From Synanceia verrucosa (taxonomy: Eukaryota > Chordata > Actinopteri > Perciformes > Synanceiidae): a DNA stretch of 64,000 nucleotides. Location of the stretch: positions 11,363,849 to 11,427,848 of the forward strand of contig CM056553.1 in the NCBI GenBank assembly GCA_029721515.1, written 5' to 3'. The position numbers were made by a program, and so were the translations under genes. Shown piece by piece: positions 47,501-62,500 of this stretch (positions are counted from its first letter, which is position 1; every line of letters begins with the position of its first letter). Under the pieces are notes generated by a model. The model saw only the letters and a list, made by a program, of their open reading frames with translations. It did no database searches and was not told the DNA's origin.

Positions 47501-50500
47501 CTGTTGTCACTCTGTCTTTATCTCTCTCTCTCTCTCGTGCGTCTGTGTTTATGTGCACTTCTCTCTCACAGTGAAGCCAACCATCCTCGAGGCAGAGGTT
47601 GCCACTGTGGATGTGCAGCCCTACATGTTTGGCAAACAGCATCAGCTGACCTGCACTGCTCGTGGCATGCCCTTACCTGACATCATCTGGTACTGGCAAC
47701 CATGTCAATCAGACCCTGCGCTTGTGAAGTGAGTCACCAGCTTGTTATATTCCAAGCATTGAAATATTTTAACTTCCTGGAATCCATGATGTCATGAGTA
47801 CCCAACATACTCTGTTTCATTCAGTTACCTGTTTGCACTGTCTGTTCAGGTTTAGCCAGTTTATAGGAGATTTTCTTTGTCCAGAAAGTGCAGTTTGTAT
47901 GTTTATCATCTGTCCGGTTGAACAAAAGTGGTAACGTAACTTTGCCTGCTGCTGTAAACAAAAAGTCACGTTTTTAGTGTTGCCTAGCATTTGTATAAAT
48001 TACAAAGGGGTGTTGGAGGACAAAACTTAGAGCGTTGGGTCCAGAGCCACCACACCATCCCGGGGATCCCTCTACAAAACCAATCTGCATTGACTGAATT
48101 GACTCTGGCCCAGAGTGTGACACATTAATCAAAGAAACGCAGCCCACGAGAGCTGCCCTCTCCATTGTGGTCAGTGGCTGTGTGGGTTGAACTGGAAACG
48201 CAGAGGAGATAAATTAATCTCAGATTCCCAAAGCTGTTACACAGCCAAACATACCTGGGTGTGTGGGTGACTGTGCATGAATGCCGGCCTGGTAGTGAAC
48301 CCACAAACAAGATGAACATTCCCTGAGATCCTGGCTCGTCAGTGACAGCAGGAGACCTGCGAGTCCTAAGATCAGGAAAACAATGGGTGATTACCCTTGG
48401 GTTATCAGGCCTCAACACCATTAACAAAGGCACATGACGGAGACTAAATTATGTCACATATTCAATGGTTTTAATCCACCAGTGCCTCCATTATTTATGT
48501 ATTGAATATACTTAAACTTATACGATTTATGTTAAATAATAGCAGAGCTTAGTTGGGTCTAACAAGCAACTCTTTCTCCAGGCCTAAAGATAATCAGGGC
48601 TGGCACTGGGAACAGTGGCAGGCAGCTAATGAGACAAAGGAACAGCTACAGCCTGGTGGGAGGCCAATTGTGCAAAATGTTTGTTTTATACAGCCTTGAC
48701 CCTGTAAAGTTCTTGTCACTGTAAATCTACCATGCAGCCCCTCAAGATCATATCACATCTAAATCTTTGGGAGTCTGGGGAGGAGGAGAAAAGTGGAGTG
48801 TGTGGAGGGTTTAGACGTGAAGGAAGTTCGCTTTGTTGAGTGTGGAATGAGGCTGATAGTGTAGGGGACAGAAATATGGGGGTGTCTTTATCGCCAGGTT
48901 GAGAAGTTATCAGCTATCCCTTGTTGGCCGCCAAGGTCTGAGGATCAACCTTATCTCCTCTGGCCAGAACATGTGTGTGTGGGGGGGGGCTTCCTGTACA
49001 AGGTGGCTCATAACACAGCCCTTCCTGTCGCTGTAGCTGCTTCCTCCTCTGCCTCTCCTCTCATCAGGCTGATTGTTCCCCACGACGGGCGGTGAAGGGT
49101 TTTGGGGTGGGGGTCAAATCAATGCTTTCACTCGGTTTCATACCCCAGACAAGCTGGTCTAGACCTGGCCTCTACACAGAAGAGTCTCAGTGGCCTTTTA
49201 AAAATACCGTCGGCCTTCAGAATTAGGGCTTTTACAGTAGGATAGCAAACTGTGCTGGATAAGCGTCTCTTGTAGACAGGATGTGTTGTAACGTTGCATC
49301 AAGGTCCCAATTATAACAACATGATTCCTTCTCTTTTTTGTTGTTTTAAGGTCCAATACATCTGTGCATCTGTCTCTACACACATGCTGGCAGCATGACT
49401 AGATGGTGTTATTAAATTATTTCTGTCTTGCAGTTGCGTTGCTCACACCAAGCCAATCCTGGTCAACACTGATCAGAGGGGAAAATACTCCAACTGGATT
49501 AAGAGCATAAATGATAAGTCTGAGCTGGTAAAAGGAAAAAACAAGGTATGTGTTTTATCTTTATGTATAGGGTTTCCACATGGTTTTTAAGAACAGCAAA
49601 TGCATGTGCAGCACACTTTGTTCAATGTGACAAGTGGTTGACAAAGAGCAGTGACCAATTCAGCCGTAGGATTTATAAGATGAACGTGTTCAAGAAGCTG
49701 TATAGAGATACAGAGAATAGCCAACAGCCAGGTCAGATTCAAGTAGCAACCTCCAGAGCTTGAAAGTCAGATCTGAAAGCCATAAATTGTGCTCTTGGCA
49801 GTGTTGCTGTGCTTCTCCACACTGAAAATGAACCTTTTTGTCTGCGTTAGTTTTGACTTTTGTGACTGCGTCCAAAACAAAAACAGTACAAATGCTATAA
49901 GGCTTAAGCTATTTTAGTACCAAGAACTGACTTTTATAAATTTTACCCTACATAATTACCTTTGAAGATGAGCCACTATAAACACTGAGAATAAGGGGGA
50001 ATTATGTTTTTGTCATATAGTATAATTACAGAAGCAAGATTTGTTTGAACATAAGTATAGTGTATTTAAGCAGATCGAAATAGTCGTCACACCCATAAAT
50101 TTAAGCACATTTACACCTTAAATGCTTTATCATCATTAAGGCATCAATGTGGGACCTTGTCTGTCACCTTTTCTTAGAACATATCACACGTGTTGTCATG
50201 CAAACCTTACACAATGAGGAAACTGTAGACATTGCTGCAAATGTCCTGTGGGAGCCTCTCACCAAAATCGTTCACCCTCAACAATAATCAAGAGCAGGCC
50301 TCCACTGCCTTGCAAGAGTCTGTCTATAGGATTAAGTTAAAGAAACCCATTACAGCAGACTGGGTCAAATTACGGCACATATTCATTAGCATAAAGGTTT
50401 TCAGCTGGAGAGAGAATTAGTGATCATTCTCAATCCAAATGTTTTCATTCGCTGTTGTCACCTGTGTTTCTGTTGTGCAGCGGGGTGATTTATTGACTCT

Positions 50501-53500
50501 TTCATTAAACACAGAATGAAACTCGCAATCATGCCAATTATTTGCTCACCAACTAATTGTAAATGTGGCCATTTTCACAGGACATCGGTTCTAATATGTC
50601 TCTGACATAAATAGGGAGGCACCACTTATTTACAAGTACTCGTGGCCAAACGCTGCTGCTTTATGAGGGTTAGGACTAAGGGTCAATGATAACAAGCAGC
50701 GGTTTAAAAGAAGAGGGATTTGTTGGAAGTGAATTCCTCTCTGTCACCCCACATAAATCGTGTTGGCCCGTGAATAAGAACGTAGTCAGGTCCGGGCCTC
50801 TGAGCACCTCCCCAGAAGGCCCAGTAGAGAGGGAGGCTGGCCTGGGTCATAATATAAGGAAAACACAGGGGGCAGACATAGGCATCGAGGTCACAGTGCG
50901 TCTGGTCAGGTCACCTCTTAGGGACTGTGCACAATTGTTTAAATGACTTTGTTCAAGCTCGAGTTACATCATGGTGAGTAATAGCCGTAACATAACACCG
51001 TAAGCCAAATCCATCCGTGTTTTGACAAGTGTCAGGGCAGCATGGATTGGATGATATAACTTGTAAACACTTATTCTTTTACTGCCTGCATGTTTGTGTG
51101 TTGAGTATTGTGAGTACAGGGATGCTGAAATTGTTTCACTGCTACAAATGTGTGTCTTGAGAGTCAACACAATAGCTCCTACAAGCACAGGAAGTTTAGG
51201 CCAAAGTAGACCCAGACAATACACCAACATCATTCACTCTCTTTGATGTAGCTGACTGGCCCCCATAAAAACAGATGTCACTGTGAACACTACACAGAGC
51301 CCACTGCAGTCTGGCCCTAAGCCAAGTCTGGACCTCACTTATTATTTTGTCTATTTAAGCCATTAAAATGTTGTACTGGAACAATGACAGAATTGAGTGT
51401 GGCATTAGAAGTGCTTTCCAGGAAAAGGACATGGAGCCTATAGTACAGGTCTGACGGAAACTCAGTGGGTTTTAAACTCCAAGTGTATCCTTTCATTACC
51501 GTGATGCATTGGATCCTGTCTTTCAGCAGCGAATCACTGCCCTGATGGTGATTGAAACCTCAAGGATAACTCCCACTGAAAGTCTCTGTCAAAGTTTGAT
51601 TCTGAATCACGATAGGAAGTGTCTGTTGTTTATCTCACTGTGTCTTATTCTTCTTCGAACAATCAGTAATAATTGCCTTATTCATCCCAATCAGACTGTG
51701 AGCACCCTGGTGATAGGAGAGGCCAGCATATCAGGAAACTACTCCTGTGTTGCCCAGAATGAAGATGGCACCAGCAAAATGATGATCCCTTTCTACATTG
51801 ATGGTAAGTGGGTCACCAGTGATAATATGAGCTGATAAAATCTTAACTGTTCAGCTGGAAGTACACACAGACATACACGTTTTATTGCAGTAATTGCAAA
51901 GTGTGCTCTTTGCACTGAATTCTTTCAAATGAGCTACACCTACAGTACACAGCGTAATGAACTGCAAGAACAGCGAAGGAATGTACAGATTGTATTGTGC
52001 AATAAAGAAACCAGAGGGGGGCATTAATTGAAACCATCTTCTACTGTAGCTGAGCGGCTTCAGGGCGGAAGAGAGCCAAACATGTCCTGAGCCATATGGA
52101 GTGCTATAATGGCGTTTAAAAACAGCTATGAATAACTGCATTCCTGCAGCGGTGCCAGCAGGTCATTCCTCATTTTTCTGTGAGCCTTCTGCTCTGAGAA
52201 TTTACTTTTTTATGTGCATCTGAGCATTTCCAAATGTTCCCAAAATTAAAATCCACAGAGACAGTGGGTAGGGTCTGTCACCTCAGTCGAGCACAGTTTT
52301 TTGCAACAAAGTGCATCACATCTCCTCAAAAGCTGAGTGAAGAGTGAGGGATTGCTTTTTGAGAGGGATGGATCTAGATGAGCCCATGCTTGAAGGGATG
52401 CCAGGTGCCAAAAATTAGTCTCCCAGAGTGGGAGAGTTCCCAAGAGGAATCCTGCTCTCTTCTGGAGGTGAGGAAGGCGAAGAAAGATGGAGAAAGCAGT
52501 TAAAAAAGAAGACACAATTGTAATAACAGCTGTCTTCTCTTATGGAACACAGAATGCTTTCCAGCAATCTGGATAAACAAGCTGAGTCTGGCTCCCTCAG
52601 CACCATCAGCCATGCTGTCCGCCGGCAACATGCTTCCAATTAACAGTGATGAAACAGGAAATAACTGCGAATTTGACATTCCTGGCATTGCGACGAGCAG
52701 CTTTTTGTCCAAAGTGTGAGATCGTGAGATCTCTGGACAGCAGGATACATGTCTGTGTTGTATTCTTGTATGTAGAACACAGTGTAGTTGATCCCATCCT
52801 ATCATTGAATATATCTGGAACTATGGCTGATTTAACATCATTGGAACCTTGATTTACCTTGTCTATCTAACCTGTCACACTAGATCACCCTGATGAAATT
52901 TCCATCGAGCCTCGGGCAGCCTTCGAGGGGGATGATGTCACTCTGACCTGTCGGGCAGCTCGCTACCTTTACACAAACCTGCAGTGGTTGGACTCCAGGA
53001 ATCAAACAATCACATCCAATGTGTCCAGTCTCCAGCTCAACGGCTCCTCTATTTCTCTTTCTCTCCAACTGCATAACGTGTCGAAAACCAGCACTATGGA
53101 TTATAAGTGCCAAGCATACAAGCTCCACAAGAGGGTTGAACTCAAGACCGCTGCTCTCATTGTGGATGGTGAGTTAGACGAGGATATGAGAAGCTGATTG
53201 CTCATGGTTATAGTATGGAAGTAAAATTAGTCATTGTCATGTGATAAGTGGTCTAGTAAACAAACTTGATGAGTAGCTGTCTGAGCAAGACTGTGCTAGA
53301 GGACCAGCACCTTTAATTCACACTTTTGTTTGTTTGGTTTGGTGCAGTGAGAAAACGTCCCTGGCTGAGTCAGAATCTGACTAATCAAGATGTGAACAGC
53401 AGCAGCACTCTGACGCTGGCTTGCTATGCTCTGGGAGTTCCTCGTCCCTACATCATGTGGTACAAAAATGGCATTCCGGTGGAAGAAGGGCCAGGTAAAC

Positions 53501-56500
53501 CAAGAATGTGATATGATCATCATTTGATACATTAATGCCACACGTACTGTGAGAAAATGCTCAATCCTTTTATGTGATTTTATATGAGTTCCCACATAAA
53601 ATGTTGAGAGTGGAAAGTCTCAAGTGTTAAATGTCACAATATCAGTTTGACTGAGAGGCTGTGTGTTACAGGTATCACTCTGGAAGAGGACGGGGTTCTT
53701 ACCATTGAGAGGGTGAAGAAAGAGGATGAGGGACTCTATGAGTGTGTAGCAAGCAATGTTGAGGGTATCGCAAAAACAAGTGCAGTTGTTACTGTGCTCG
53801 GTAAGTCATCAAGTGTGCTGCAGTCACTCTGGGTCCCGATCACTGCAAATACACTAATCATCCATCTAAGTCTTTTTATTATTTTATTTTATTAAGTGAT
53901 TTAATTCTGTATATCAGTCAAAATGCCTCAGAGGGACTCTTGGCCTCATGTTTTCTTGTCACCACTACAAATACCTCTGGTCTGACTTGAATGTGAAAAG
54001 TTTCCCCTGACAGAAAATCTGAGGCTGCCAGGAATGCCAAGTGAATTCCTTCTTGGGTTTTATGATCAAGGCTCTGGCTGAGAGTCCTTACCTTGAGGAC
54101 ATGACCTCAGTGAAGTGTTAAGAGGTCCACTAATGAGTGCAAAGAGATTGACTGCTACCACAGCCAAGGGACTGGAAACAACAGTAGATAATTGGAGTAG
54201 CATGTCTCATAACCCATGTACCTTTGCATATAAAACCAAGTGAATGTCAGGATGGAGCGATGTCATGCATGTAGTTCTGTACACATCTAGGCACTTGGAT
54301 GATTAAGCTGAACTTGAATTTCTCTTTATATTCAATAGTTCTTGTTGTCCATTCCATCTTTACCACAAATATATTCCAGCAACAAGCTTCATGCAGGATC
54401 TGCTTTGCTGTGTATTCAAAGATTGTGTGAAATAAAAGCCAGAAGAATCTTGTGTACATTCAAAGGACATGACTATCGAACTGGATGGTTAAAAAAACAT
54501 GTTTGGAAGAAAATATTATCCAATAAGAAGTTTGGTATGCATGTCCCAAACAAACCAGAAATAAACACCACAGTGTGTTTCCACTTCCTTTTTTTGTATA
54601 CAATAAGAAAAAATAAGAAACTAATACACAAACGCAAATTTCTAACAGATTGTCAGATATAAGGATTTGTAGAGTTGATAACAAATATATGCTGTTTACT
54701 ATATATATATGTCATGTCTTTCCAGGGGATGAAGGGAAGCCAAACATTGAGGTAATTATTTTGGTGTGTACCGGAGCTGCGGCTACATTCCTCTGGTTGA
54801 TGCTCATCCTCTTCATCCGCAAGCTGAGGAAGGTAAGATGTTAAATTAATTTATCATACACCACAAAGTTCAAATGTCGTTTCTGTGTTTGCTGTTTGAA
54901 TTAATTTGGCTCCAGTTACTATGTAGAAGCAACTGAGTCATGCTAAAAAAAATCTTAAAGGTAATCATAAAATTCAGATTTGCCCTCTCAACACCCTCAG
55001 CAACCAGCACAGTATAAGATGGGTCCGTCTATCATCATTGATCCTGATGAATGTCCCCTTGAGGAGCAGAATGATCTTCTTCATTATGACGGCAGTAAAT
55101 GGGAGTTTCCCCGTGACCGCCTGCGACTAGGTGAGGATTCAACTTGTTGGGAAATGTTGACAATGGTAATGACAAGGCACCAACCTTGGACCCCAATGTT
55201 GTAGTGAAGACCACCTAAACTGAGACCAAGTCAAGATCAGAGAGTATGGAGCTCGAAACAAGACCAAAGACTTTGATGGGTTCCACACTGCACAACACAC
55301 TTACAATAAAATGGGGAACACAGACTATAGACTGCTCCTCTACTCCTCTGATCGACCCAACTTCCCATAAAAACACCTGGAAAAGGGAAAAGAAATTAAG
55401 ATTCATCTTTGTTTACTATTTATTATTTTATTGCCAGATATTGTATACGACCAAGACCAAGTATTATAACGTGACACAGACAGTTTGTTGACCTCCTCTA
55501 AACTTCAACTAGTTTCATGGAAGTTGGAATCCATAACTTTCCACATATAATTGTTGAAATGGTGTTAAAACAGTAACAGAACAAGAGTCAGAGTTGTGAC
55601 ATCTCAGAGTATTAGACTAATTGGGTGAATGAACACAACCCATCACCCAGCGGATCATTTTAGAAATTAAATCATTTTATGGTAACTTTCATTTATATCA
55701 CAGTATCCTGACATCTCTGGTGCGAGTATATTCCATCGGCATTGTCAGCTAGAGACTCCTGATAGTACAGAGAGCAATGAGACTGAATATCACCATTCAA
55801 ACAACAAGTCCAACCACATGATTTCTTTAACTAAAGGTTAAAAGGTCATCTTAAAAATGGTTCATGTTGAGAGTATACTCAGCCACATTAAGGTACATGA
55901 ATAGGTGTCACCCCTCTCTGCAGCTGCTGTGTAGGGTCATTACTTATCAGTGACCTGCACTGTCATCCAGTCTTAAGTGAGCCATAAATTCTGTGGACAA
56001 ACTGCCTGCCAGCGTGTTGCTTTCATTGTAGACTCATACGCTGACTGACAGGGAATCCTGGGCAACTTTTCAGCCCAAGGGAGAGGAAACACTAATGTCG
56101 CACCACTTCAATAACCAAATAAATTCTTTCTTTTCCAGGCAAAACTCTTGGCCATGGAGCTTTTGGAAAAGTGGTGGAGGCCTCTGCCTTTGGGATTGAC
56201 AAGCTTTCAACCTGCAAAACTGTTGCTGTCAAAATGTTGAAAGGTAGGATATTAAAAAATCCACTAACTCTTTTTACTACTGGCAAATTGTTTCCCACAT
56301 GGCATTGTTCATGCTAGCGTTAGTAGCACTCATGAGGCCAGCATTAACGTCACTGTCTCTACTGCTGTATGGATAGCAGATGAATAGCTGTCATTTCTGC
56401 AGATTTATTTCTTGTGCACATTATAGACTCATGTGCTGCAACACCACATGTGCCTGCAGTCAATGTTTGTATGGTGTATCGGTTCAAAGCAAAGCATGCA

Positions 56501-59500
56501 AAGACTGTTCCTTACAAAGTGCAGTCAGAGGTAAAGGCTAAGACCTCTAACCCTGTCCTTGATGAAGAGGTTGAGCGTGTGCAGATCTGACAATTAGATC
56601 AGAATGGCCAAATTCTTCAGGTGAAGAAGAGTTCAAAAGTTGAAAATAAAAGAGAAATAAAAATATGTTTGTTTTTGCGTCATTTTAGAGATTTCAGCAC
56701 TATTTGCTGGCTCCGGTCATGAATTCATGGACGTTCAGATGTCTTCCCAAATATTCACAGTGAATGTTGGATCAAAAATTAAAACAGGAAAAGAGTTTTG
56801 ACTACAGCCACTGAGATTATTTCATTCACCAGAAAAGCAAACTGCAGAGCTATCTGTGACTCGTGGTGGCGATGATGTCTCATGAATTATAGCGCTGTTG
56901 GTTAGATGTATCGGTCACTGTCATGTCATTAATAATGTCTCAGCATAAATCACAGACTCTGAGAGGAACACACTCTGGCTGTTGTTAGTTGTAGGTCAAA
57001 CTTAATCAAAAGCAGCAGGTCTCCTCAAATTGACCATGGTTTAGGTAGAGACTCCCTGGCTGTTTTAGCCTCGAGCTCATAAATATCTGGTTAGTCGAAG
57101 CTACGTAAAACCCCCTAAATCTTGACTTTCATAATTCAAGGTTAAAGATATAAATTATTGTTCAGACTTATCAAAGTTGGGTATGTAATGTGAGCACTTC
57201 CTGTTTTTTTTTCTTAATTTCGGCAGCATTAATCTTTGGAAATGTCTTCGAGCAAAAGCTGCTTCATATCGCTGGGCCTAAAGCAATATTTTTCATATTT
57301 AATGAACTCTCAAAATTACATTCCCTAGTAATCCAGCTTCCAGGGTTCAGGTTTTTGTCCTACTTTCTCACTATAATTGCAAACAGCTAAGACAGAATTT
57401 ATTCTCAAAATGCAAATATCTTTTCACACACACTTTCACAACATAAGAACAGACAGACGTTAGACTTGCTTCTTTTTCATACTGTTATCTTTACATATGA
57501 TCTTAACTGAAACTTCAGGTGAGGTTTTGTTCAATATCTTCCACCTTAGCTTTAAACAAGTGAAAATCTTTTCCTTACTATTTTGTCACATTCTTTGGAT
57601 TCTACACATTCATGTTATTTGAAGTCATTTTGTTGGATGTTAAGACAAAATTAAAGGACACTGAAACACAATGAAACTCTCATTTACTGTCTCTTAAGTC
57701 ACCAACCAATGCCGAACAACCTCTCTGTGTGATTACAATATCACAGGAGGCGCTACGTCAAATGAGCGGAAAGCACTGATGTCAGAGTTAAAGATCCTGA
57801 TCCACATTGGCCATCACCTGAACGTGGTCAACCTGCTAGGAGCCTGCACCAAGCCTGGAGGTGAGCTTTATGACTGAGGAAGTTACACCATGTTCTACAA
57901 CTGTGAGAAAAATCGACGTCTCTGATCACGTGACGTAGGAATAACCATGAATGATATACCATCTCAACAGGCCCACTGATGATGATAGTGGAGTTCTGCA
58001 AATATGGCAACTTGTCCAACTATTTGAGAGGCAAGAGAGATGACTTTCTCGTCTACAAGGTGAGTCACAAGCTGCATGATTTAGACTTTCCAGCACTCTC
58101 ATCATTCTGACTTCGAGCTCGTCAGTATTGTGACAACTACGTAGGCCTCTCATCTTATTTGACATGATAAATCTGTGTGTGCTGGTCAGAGCCAGGATGG
58201 TAAGGTGGTGTCGTCAGGATCGGGCTGCGAGCTAAGTGAGCTAATGAAGCGTCGCCTGGAGAGCGTGGCCAGCACCGGAAGCTCGGCCAGCTCCGGCTTC
58301 ATCGAAGACAAGAGCTACTGTGACTCAGAGGAAGAGGAAGAAGGTAAAGGCCATGCACGTCTTGCTTCCCTTCAACCCCCACACCTCTCTTCCCCCTTCT
58401 GTTTGTCCCTCCTGCTGTCCCCCACCCCCCACCCCCAGGAACGAAAGCTCCCCTCAGATTGTTTTCTAGCTAGAGTCTGATGGGACGTTTCCTCCTCCTG
58501 TTCAGCAGTACAATCACTGCAGCAGGAGCCACTGTCACCCCACTGAGTCTGGGGAGGCGTCTGTTTATTTCCTGTCCTGACCTAAGTGTTGCTCTGCTCT
58601 GTAGCTTCGGCTCGGACACGGCACGTCGGCTATGTCGTTCCTCATGTGTTATTTCTGGTTTGATTAGCTGTTTACTCAGGTGGGGCAGTGGAAGGACTCC
58701 TTGTGAGTTCCTCCCTCAGACCCCCGACCAGCTCACTGGGCTCATGACCACACGTCTCACCTAACATCTGAAAAATAGGAGGAATTGTCATTTTGTTTTC
58801 GTCTCTTGTCTGCAACGAATGTTTTAAAGACATACAGTGTGTAGGCGGAGATGCATATGTGACACGACAGCTTGTCATGATGATGTGTTTTCATCTGAGA
58901 CTTTACATTTGCAGTTCCCCTGTGACAATAGTTTAATATTATCAGATTCATCAGCTGCTGATTGAAAAATTTTTTTTAAAAAGATGCTGATTGCATCGAC
59001 TGCCTTCAGTCACTTAGATTGGTGGGATTATCTTCTTAAATTTTAAAGGCCGTATACTGTACATCCAATATAAAATGTCTGTCTCACTGAGAAAACATTG
59101 TGTTCCTTTGTTTCACAGAATCTGAGGATTTATATAAGAGAGTCCTGACGTTGGAAGATTTAATCTGCTACAGTTTCCAAGTTGCAAAAGGCATGGAGTT
59201 CTTGGCTTCACGCAAGGTATTTCCTTCTCCACAAAATCACCCCATCTTTTTTGTTTTACAGCTGCATATACATTTTTTAATCTATGTTGTAATCATTGTT
59301 TTTTTTTAATCATTATGTTATTTGGATTTAATTTCTACACGTTTTTCTGCACATAGACCCCTGCTCACCTTGTTTAACTGTTGTTGTTTATTTCACTACT
59401 ATGACAAACCATTCCTCCTGTGCTTCTAAAAGATATCTACGTCAAGCTCATTCATTTCTCAAGTCATTCATAATTTTTTGGGGTAGACCGGATGGGACTG

Positions 59501-62500
59501 ATTAGAGAATGGAACCGTTGTTGTAAATAATCTGTTTCAGCTCCTCAGCCTGGAAATGGAACACATCGTCTCCTATTGTAACATCACTGATGACTTGACC
59601 ATGTGTTGCCCTGCAAGGAGCCATGCTCTATAGCACATAGAGTATATGTTCTGAAGTCAGTTGCATGCATAAAACTTGAACCTATGTATGTAAATGTCAC
59701 ATTGAATATACTTTTGTTTCTTCCTGTTTTCATCAGTGCATCCATCGTGATTTGGCTGCTCGAAACATTCTGCTGTCAGAGAACAACGTTGTGAAGATTT
59801 GTGATTTTGGACTTGCCCGTGACATCTACAAAGACCCAGATTATGTGCGCAAAGGCGATGTAAGTTTATTAAAGTCTTGTCAAGTATTTTTCCAGCTGTG
59901 TAGTTTTTATAGACTTACAGAAAAAATAAACAAAGCATTTTTATCAATAGATAACACACTATACAATAAGCTAGCACTGACTTGGCTGAAAAATGAGGAA
60001 TATGAATGAATAATGAATAAATACAGCAGTTCTTGGAAATCTCACAAAAAATAATTTGAGCTCAGTACGTTTGTTTGAATACTAGATAAAGGGAACATAC
60101 TACTACTATGAGTCTGCTCACACAGTTGGCTCTCCAGAGATGTGACTGTGTAATTAGTGAGATGCTCACATCACTGGGATAACAGATTAAACGTTTTCAT
60201 CTCAATTTGTACGCAGGCCAGACTGCCACTCAAGTGGATGGCACCTGAGGCCATTTTTGATAAGACCTATACGACTCAGAGTGACGTTTGGTCCTTTGGT
60301 GTTCTCATGTGGGAGATCTTCTCTCTGGGTAAGTACGAGATCTGAAGCTCACAGACGTGCTTCTTATGCAACTGCTTATGCAAAAACTTATGCACATATA
60401 AAAAAATATTGAACAAAATACAATACATAAATACAAGTGATACAATAAATGTAGAAGTATTAGAAGATGAAGAATTCCTTTATTAATCCCTCAGTGAGGG
60501 AAATTTCTATTTACTCTGTTAGTATTTTATTCAGTCAACACACACATGCACATGCAGAAGAGTGAGGGGGCTCCCCCATATCCAGGCACACCAAGCAATT
60601 GGGGGTTTGGTGCCTTGATCAAGGGCACCTCGACAGTGTCCAGAGGAGGAACTAGCACTTCTCCAGCTACCAGTCCACTCTACTTGGTCCGACCAGCCCG
60701 AGTCACTACAGACTGAGCAAAACTACGAAGCTGGGTCATTTTAGGCTGAATACCAGTCAGGCAGTCAGTATTTTGATCACTTTATTTTGTTCACGTTAAA
60801 ATCAACAGGAGGGCACTCAGTGCAGCAACAACACTTCAAACACAACCTGCATTAAAAGCAAGTTTAAACCAGCATACAGACACAATAAAAATACCATGCA
60901 GCTTATTATTTCTCCTTATTATTTATTGCAGTGTTTGCGGTGACAATTTATTTTCTTCAAAGTTAATAGCTGTTTCATAAAAAATTAGAGGCTGCAGTAT
61001 TAGTTTGGATGATTCACTCAGTGCCCCCAGCTATACACCCAGTTCCATTGGGTAGTAACTGTCTTCTTCTGTGTAACTGTGCCTTGAGGACAAAGGGTCT
61101 GAGCTCTCATTGTCAGCCTAAGAAAACTATTTTCATTCCACTCAAACATTACTGAAGTTGATTTTTAGTACAGGCATGGGGCATTAAAACGAGAGAGAAC
61201 CTCCTTTTTAAGTTATCCCTTTGGTCCCAACTGGCGACATAAACTCACTGTAACCAGGCAGCCAGATCAGTGTAAAAGTGGGCCCCTGCTGTGAAACCAC
61301 CGCAGCCTTTTAAGACAGCATTGTGTGATTGCCTGTGCACTGTGGCTCAGAGCTCACCACACATTTCTATAGCGAGACTCAACATGAAATATTGTATGTT
61401 TAAAAGTCACCATGGGAAGCAGTGGAAACATAAGAGTAAGTGTAACCAAAGTTGGATGTATTGCCATTCTGTACGTTTTCACTGCGCTGCTTTTGTATCA
61501 CTGCCATCATGTGTCGTCACCCGCTGCACTTGAAAGAAAAGTGTGTCAAATTGCATATTCTCCTAAATGTAAAGCATACTGACGTCATTATGACACTTTC
61601 CCTTTTGTCTTTTTCTTGGTCTCTTTCAACCTCTTCCTCACTCTTGACACATTCTCACCACATTTTTTCCGTTAAAGAAACACTTACACATCTGGGTAGT
61701 GTTAGCGGGGCCTCAGAAAAATAAATCAGGAAACAAGGATACAAAATGACCGAGAAAAATGGCAAAGAAGTGAGCTTTGCAACCTGATCAGTTTTGATCT
61801 TTTTCAGGGTAATCCAAGCATGTTTTGCAGATCGCCCTGTGAACCCAAAGTGTGTCAGCTCCATTTTGTGGGCTAAAATATCCAAAGCTTGTTTGTATAA
61901 AAAATAGATCTGTCATACTAGATATTACATACCATGCTCAAGATGAGATTACCTTCATATGGAGCAGAGATGAGTGATTATTCTATCACAGGCAGTCTCT
62001 TTAGGCTGTATGTGTTTTATATGACGATAAAATGCAATAATATATGACCATTTCGTTGAACACACTAATAATGCAGACATCAGATGTACAGTCAATTCTA
62101 TTCAAAAGCATGGTACTTCTGATTCACTGAAATAATCGAATAACAAAAAATAAGTGATCAAGATAAATCAGCAGTATCTGTATTTTGCATGATAAAACTA
62201 TTTTTTATTTGGATGGCTTTATAGACAGCTCAGATAATGTGAACATATTTTAATGATAGCATATGCTTAAACTGATAGGGGTTTAGGAAGCCTTTCTTGT
62301 ACGTAACTAAAATACGATTTGCTGCTGCTCACGTGCCGACCATCATTAACTTCCATGGCACTTTACAGTGGATAACAATAAAAATAATCAGTTCTTATTT
62401 GGTGTACAGCATCTTTGCACACCAGTCAACAAATAGAAATATGATCTATGACAGAGTTATTCAAACAAGCTGCAACTGTGGTTTCCCTCTAAATGTGCCT

